Shown here piece by piece: positions 63,645-64,000 of a DNA stretch of 64,000 nt. The notes beneath the pieces were generated by a model. That model had not been told where the DNA came from. It saw only the letters and a list, made by a program, of their open reading frames with translations, and made no database searches. Source of the DNA: Arenivirga flava (GTDB lineage Bacteria; Actinomycetota; Actinomycetes; Actinomycetales; Microbacteriaceae); assembly GCF_030161575.1 (NCBI RefSeq), contig NZ_BSUL01000001.1, forward strand, positions 1,426,001 through 1,490,000. Reading direction: 5' to 3'. Within the stretch, counting starts at the first letter, position 1. The number at the start of each line of letters is the position of its first letter. The translations under genes and the position numbers were made by a program.

Positions 63645-64000
63645 TGGCCGATCTGACCCTGCGGATGGGCGAGGGCGGCGACAGCGTGCAGAGCACCTTC
63701 TGGAACCAGGTGGGAGGTCGGCCGACCTTCGAGCGGCTGGTGCGCCGCTTCTACGAGGAGGTGCGCGTCGACGACGTGCTCTGGCCGATGTACCCGGAGG
63801 AGGACCTGGAGGGGGCGATCCAGCGCCTCACGGGCTTCCTGGAGCAGTACTGGGGCGGGCCGACGACCTACAGCCGCGAGCGCGGGCATCCCCGGCTGCG
63901 CATGCGGCACATGCCGTTCCGGGTGAACCCGGAGGCGCGCGACCGGTGGCTGCGCTGCATGCGCGTCGCGGTCGACGACCTGCAGCTCTCGCCGCTGCAC
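63644..64000 (+). CDS. truncated haemoglobin, group II (GlbO type), 3' end outside the window
   Basis: The first 119 residues are visible; the reading frame runs off the right edge. The 2/2 globin fold is recognisable: FWNQVGGRPTFERLVRRFYEEV (B helix with Tyr B10), DVLWPMYPEEDLEGAIQRL (CD region), FLEQYWGGPTTYSRERGHPRLRMRHMPF (E-F with the proximal His in RHMPF) in outline, and the G-helix Trp in ARDRWLRCM, a group II mark. Actinobacterial GlbO proteins bind O2 and may aid respiration or detoxify NO/peroxide. It is coupled to the mscS gene. Confidence 0.9.
   Translation, partial: MADLTLRMGEGGDSVQSTFWNQVGGRPTFERLVRRFYEEVRVDDVLWPMYPEEDLEGAIQRLTGFLEQYWGGPTTYSRERGHPRLRMRHMPFRVNPEARDRWLRCMRVAVDDLQLSPLH

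Overview
The window is about 70% G+C by eye. It reads as a chromosomal segment of a Gram-positive actinobacterium of the order Micrococcales, most likely family Microbacteriaceae. That placement is an inference from the gene order infA-rpmJ-rpsM-rpsK-rpoA-rplQ-truA-rplM-rpsI-glmM-coaA-glmS-acpS-alr-tsaE, the presence of both GuaB and GuaB3, a HrcA/CIRCE-controlled groES, paired clpP genes, and many genes that appear to be transcribed without a leader.

Layout. 0.1-9 kb: a K+/H+ antiporter - SURF1 - DUF3817 - guaA operon, then guaB3 and guaB, so three purine-nucleotide genes lie together (all minus). 9-16.7 kb: a branched-chain amino-acid-type ABC transporter (livHMGF, plus) facing two different substrate-binding lipoproteins (minus). 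16.8-19.6 kb: groES with a CIRCE operator, a divergent THUMP-like methyltransferase, and two DUF4190 membrane proteins. 19.7-30.9 kb: the t6A tRNA-modification genes tsaE/tsaB/rimI/tsaD with alr, acpS, glmS, coaA, glmM, rpsI, rplM and truA. 31-34.2 kb: the alpha-operon core (rplQ, rpoA, rpsK, rpsM, rpmJ, infA), without rpsD. 34.3-43.1 kb: a BenE-type transporter, clpX, a nucleoside hydrolase, clpP2-clpP1, a TauE exporter, a trans-sulfuration enzyme, tig and tRNA-Pro. 43.3-48.4 kb: accessory genes, including an SDR, tRNA-Gly, a 40-residue zinc ribbon, an ImmA/IrrE protease with two XRE regulators, a hydrolase and EamA. 48.5-64 kb: a huge polytopic membrane protein, dps, an FAD oxidoreductase, an amidohydrolase, PaiB, Fpg/Nei, rpiB, tetR, pepN, mscS, and the start of a truncated haemoglobin.

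How the genes work together. Most of the window is housekeeping: GMP synthesis, cell-wall precursors (glmS, glmM, alr), CoA and acyl-carrier priming (coaA, acpS), translation, and protein quality control (groES, tig, clpX, clpP1P2).

The main caution is that eight genes, including rpsI, glmS and truA, carry single-base frameshifts, mostly where a G or C run is one base short. This looks like assembly error rather than gene decay. I see no prophage, CRISPR array, insertion sequence or recognisable defence island. The most interesting unexplained signals are a strongly over-represented 10-mer (GAGCGGATGC), a recurrent leaderless promoter layout that also exposes two tiny ORFs, intergenic tandem repeats (notably 48 bp units upstream of clpP1P2), paired dyads upstream of dps, and a LivH permease with an added extracellular domain.
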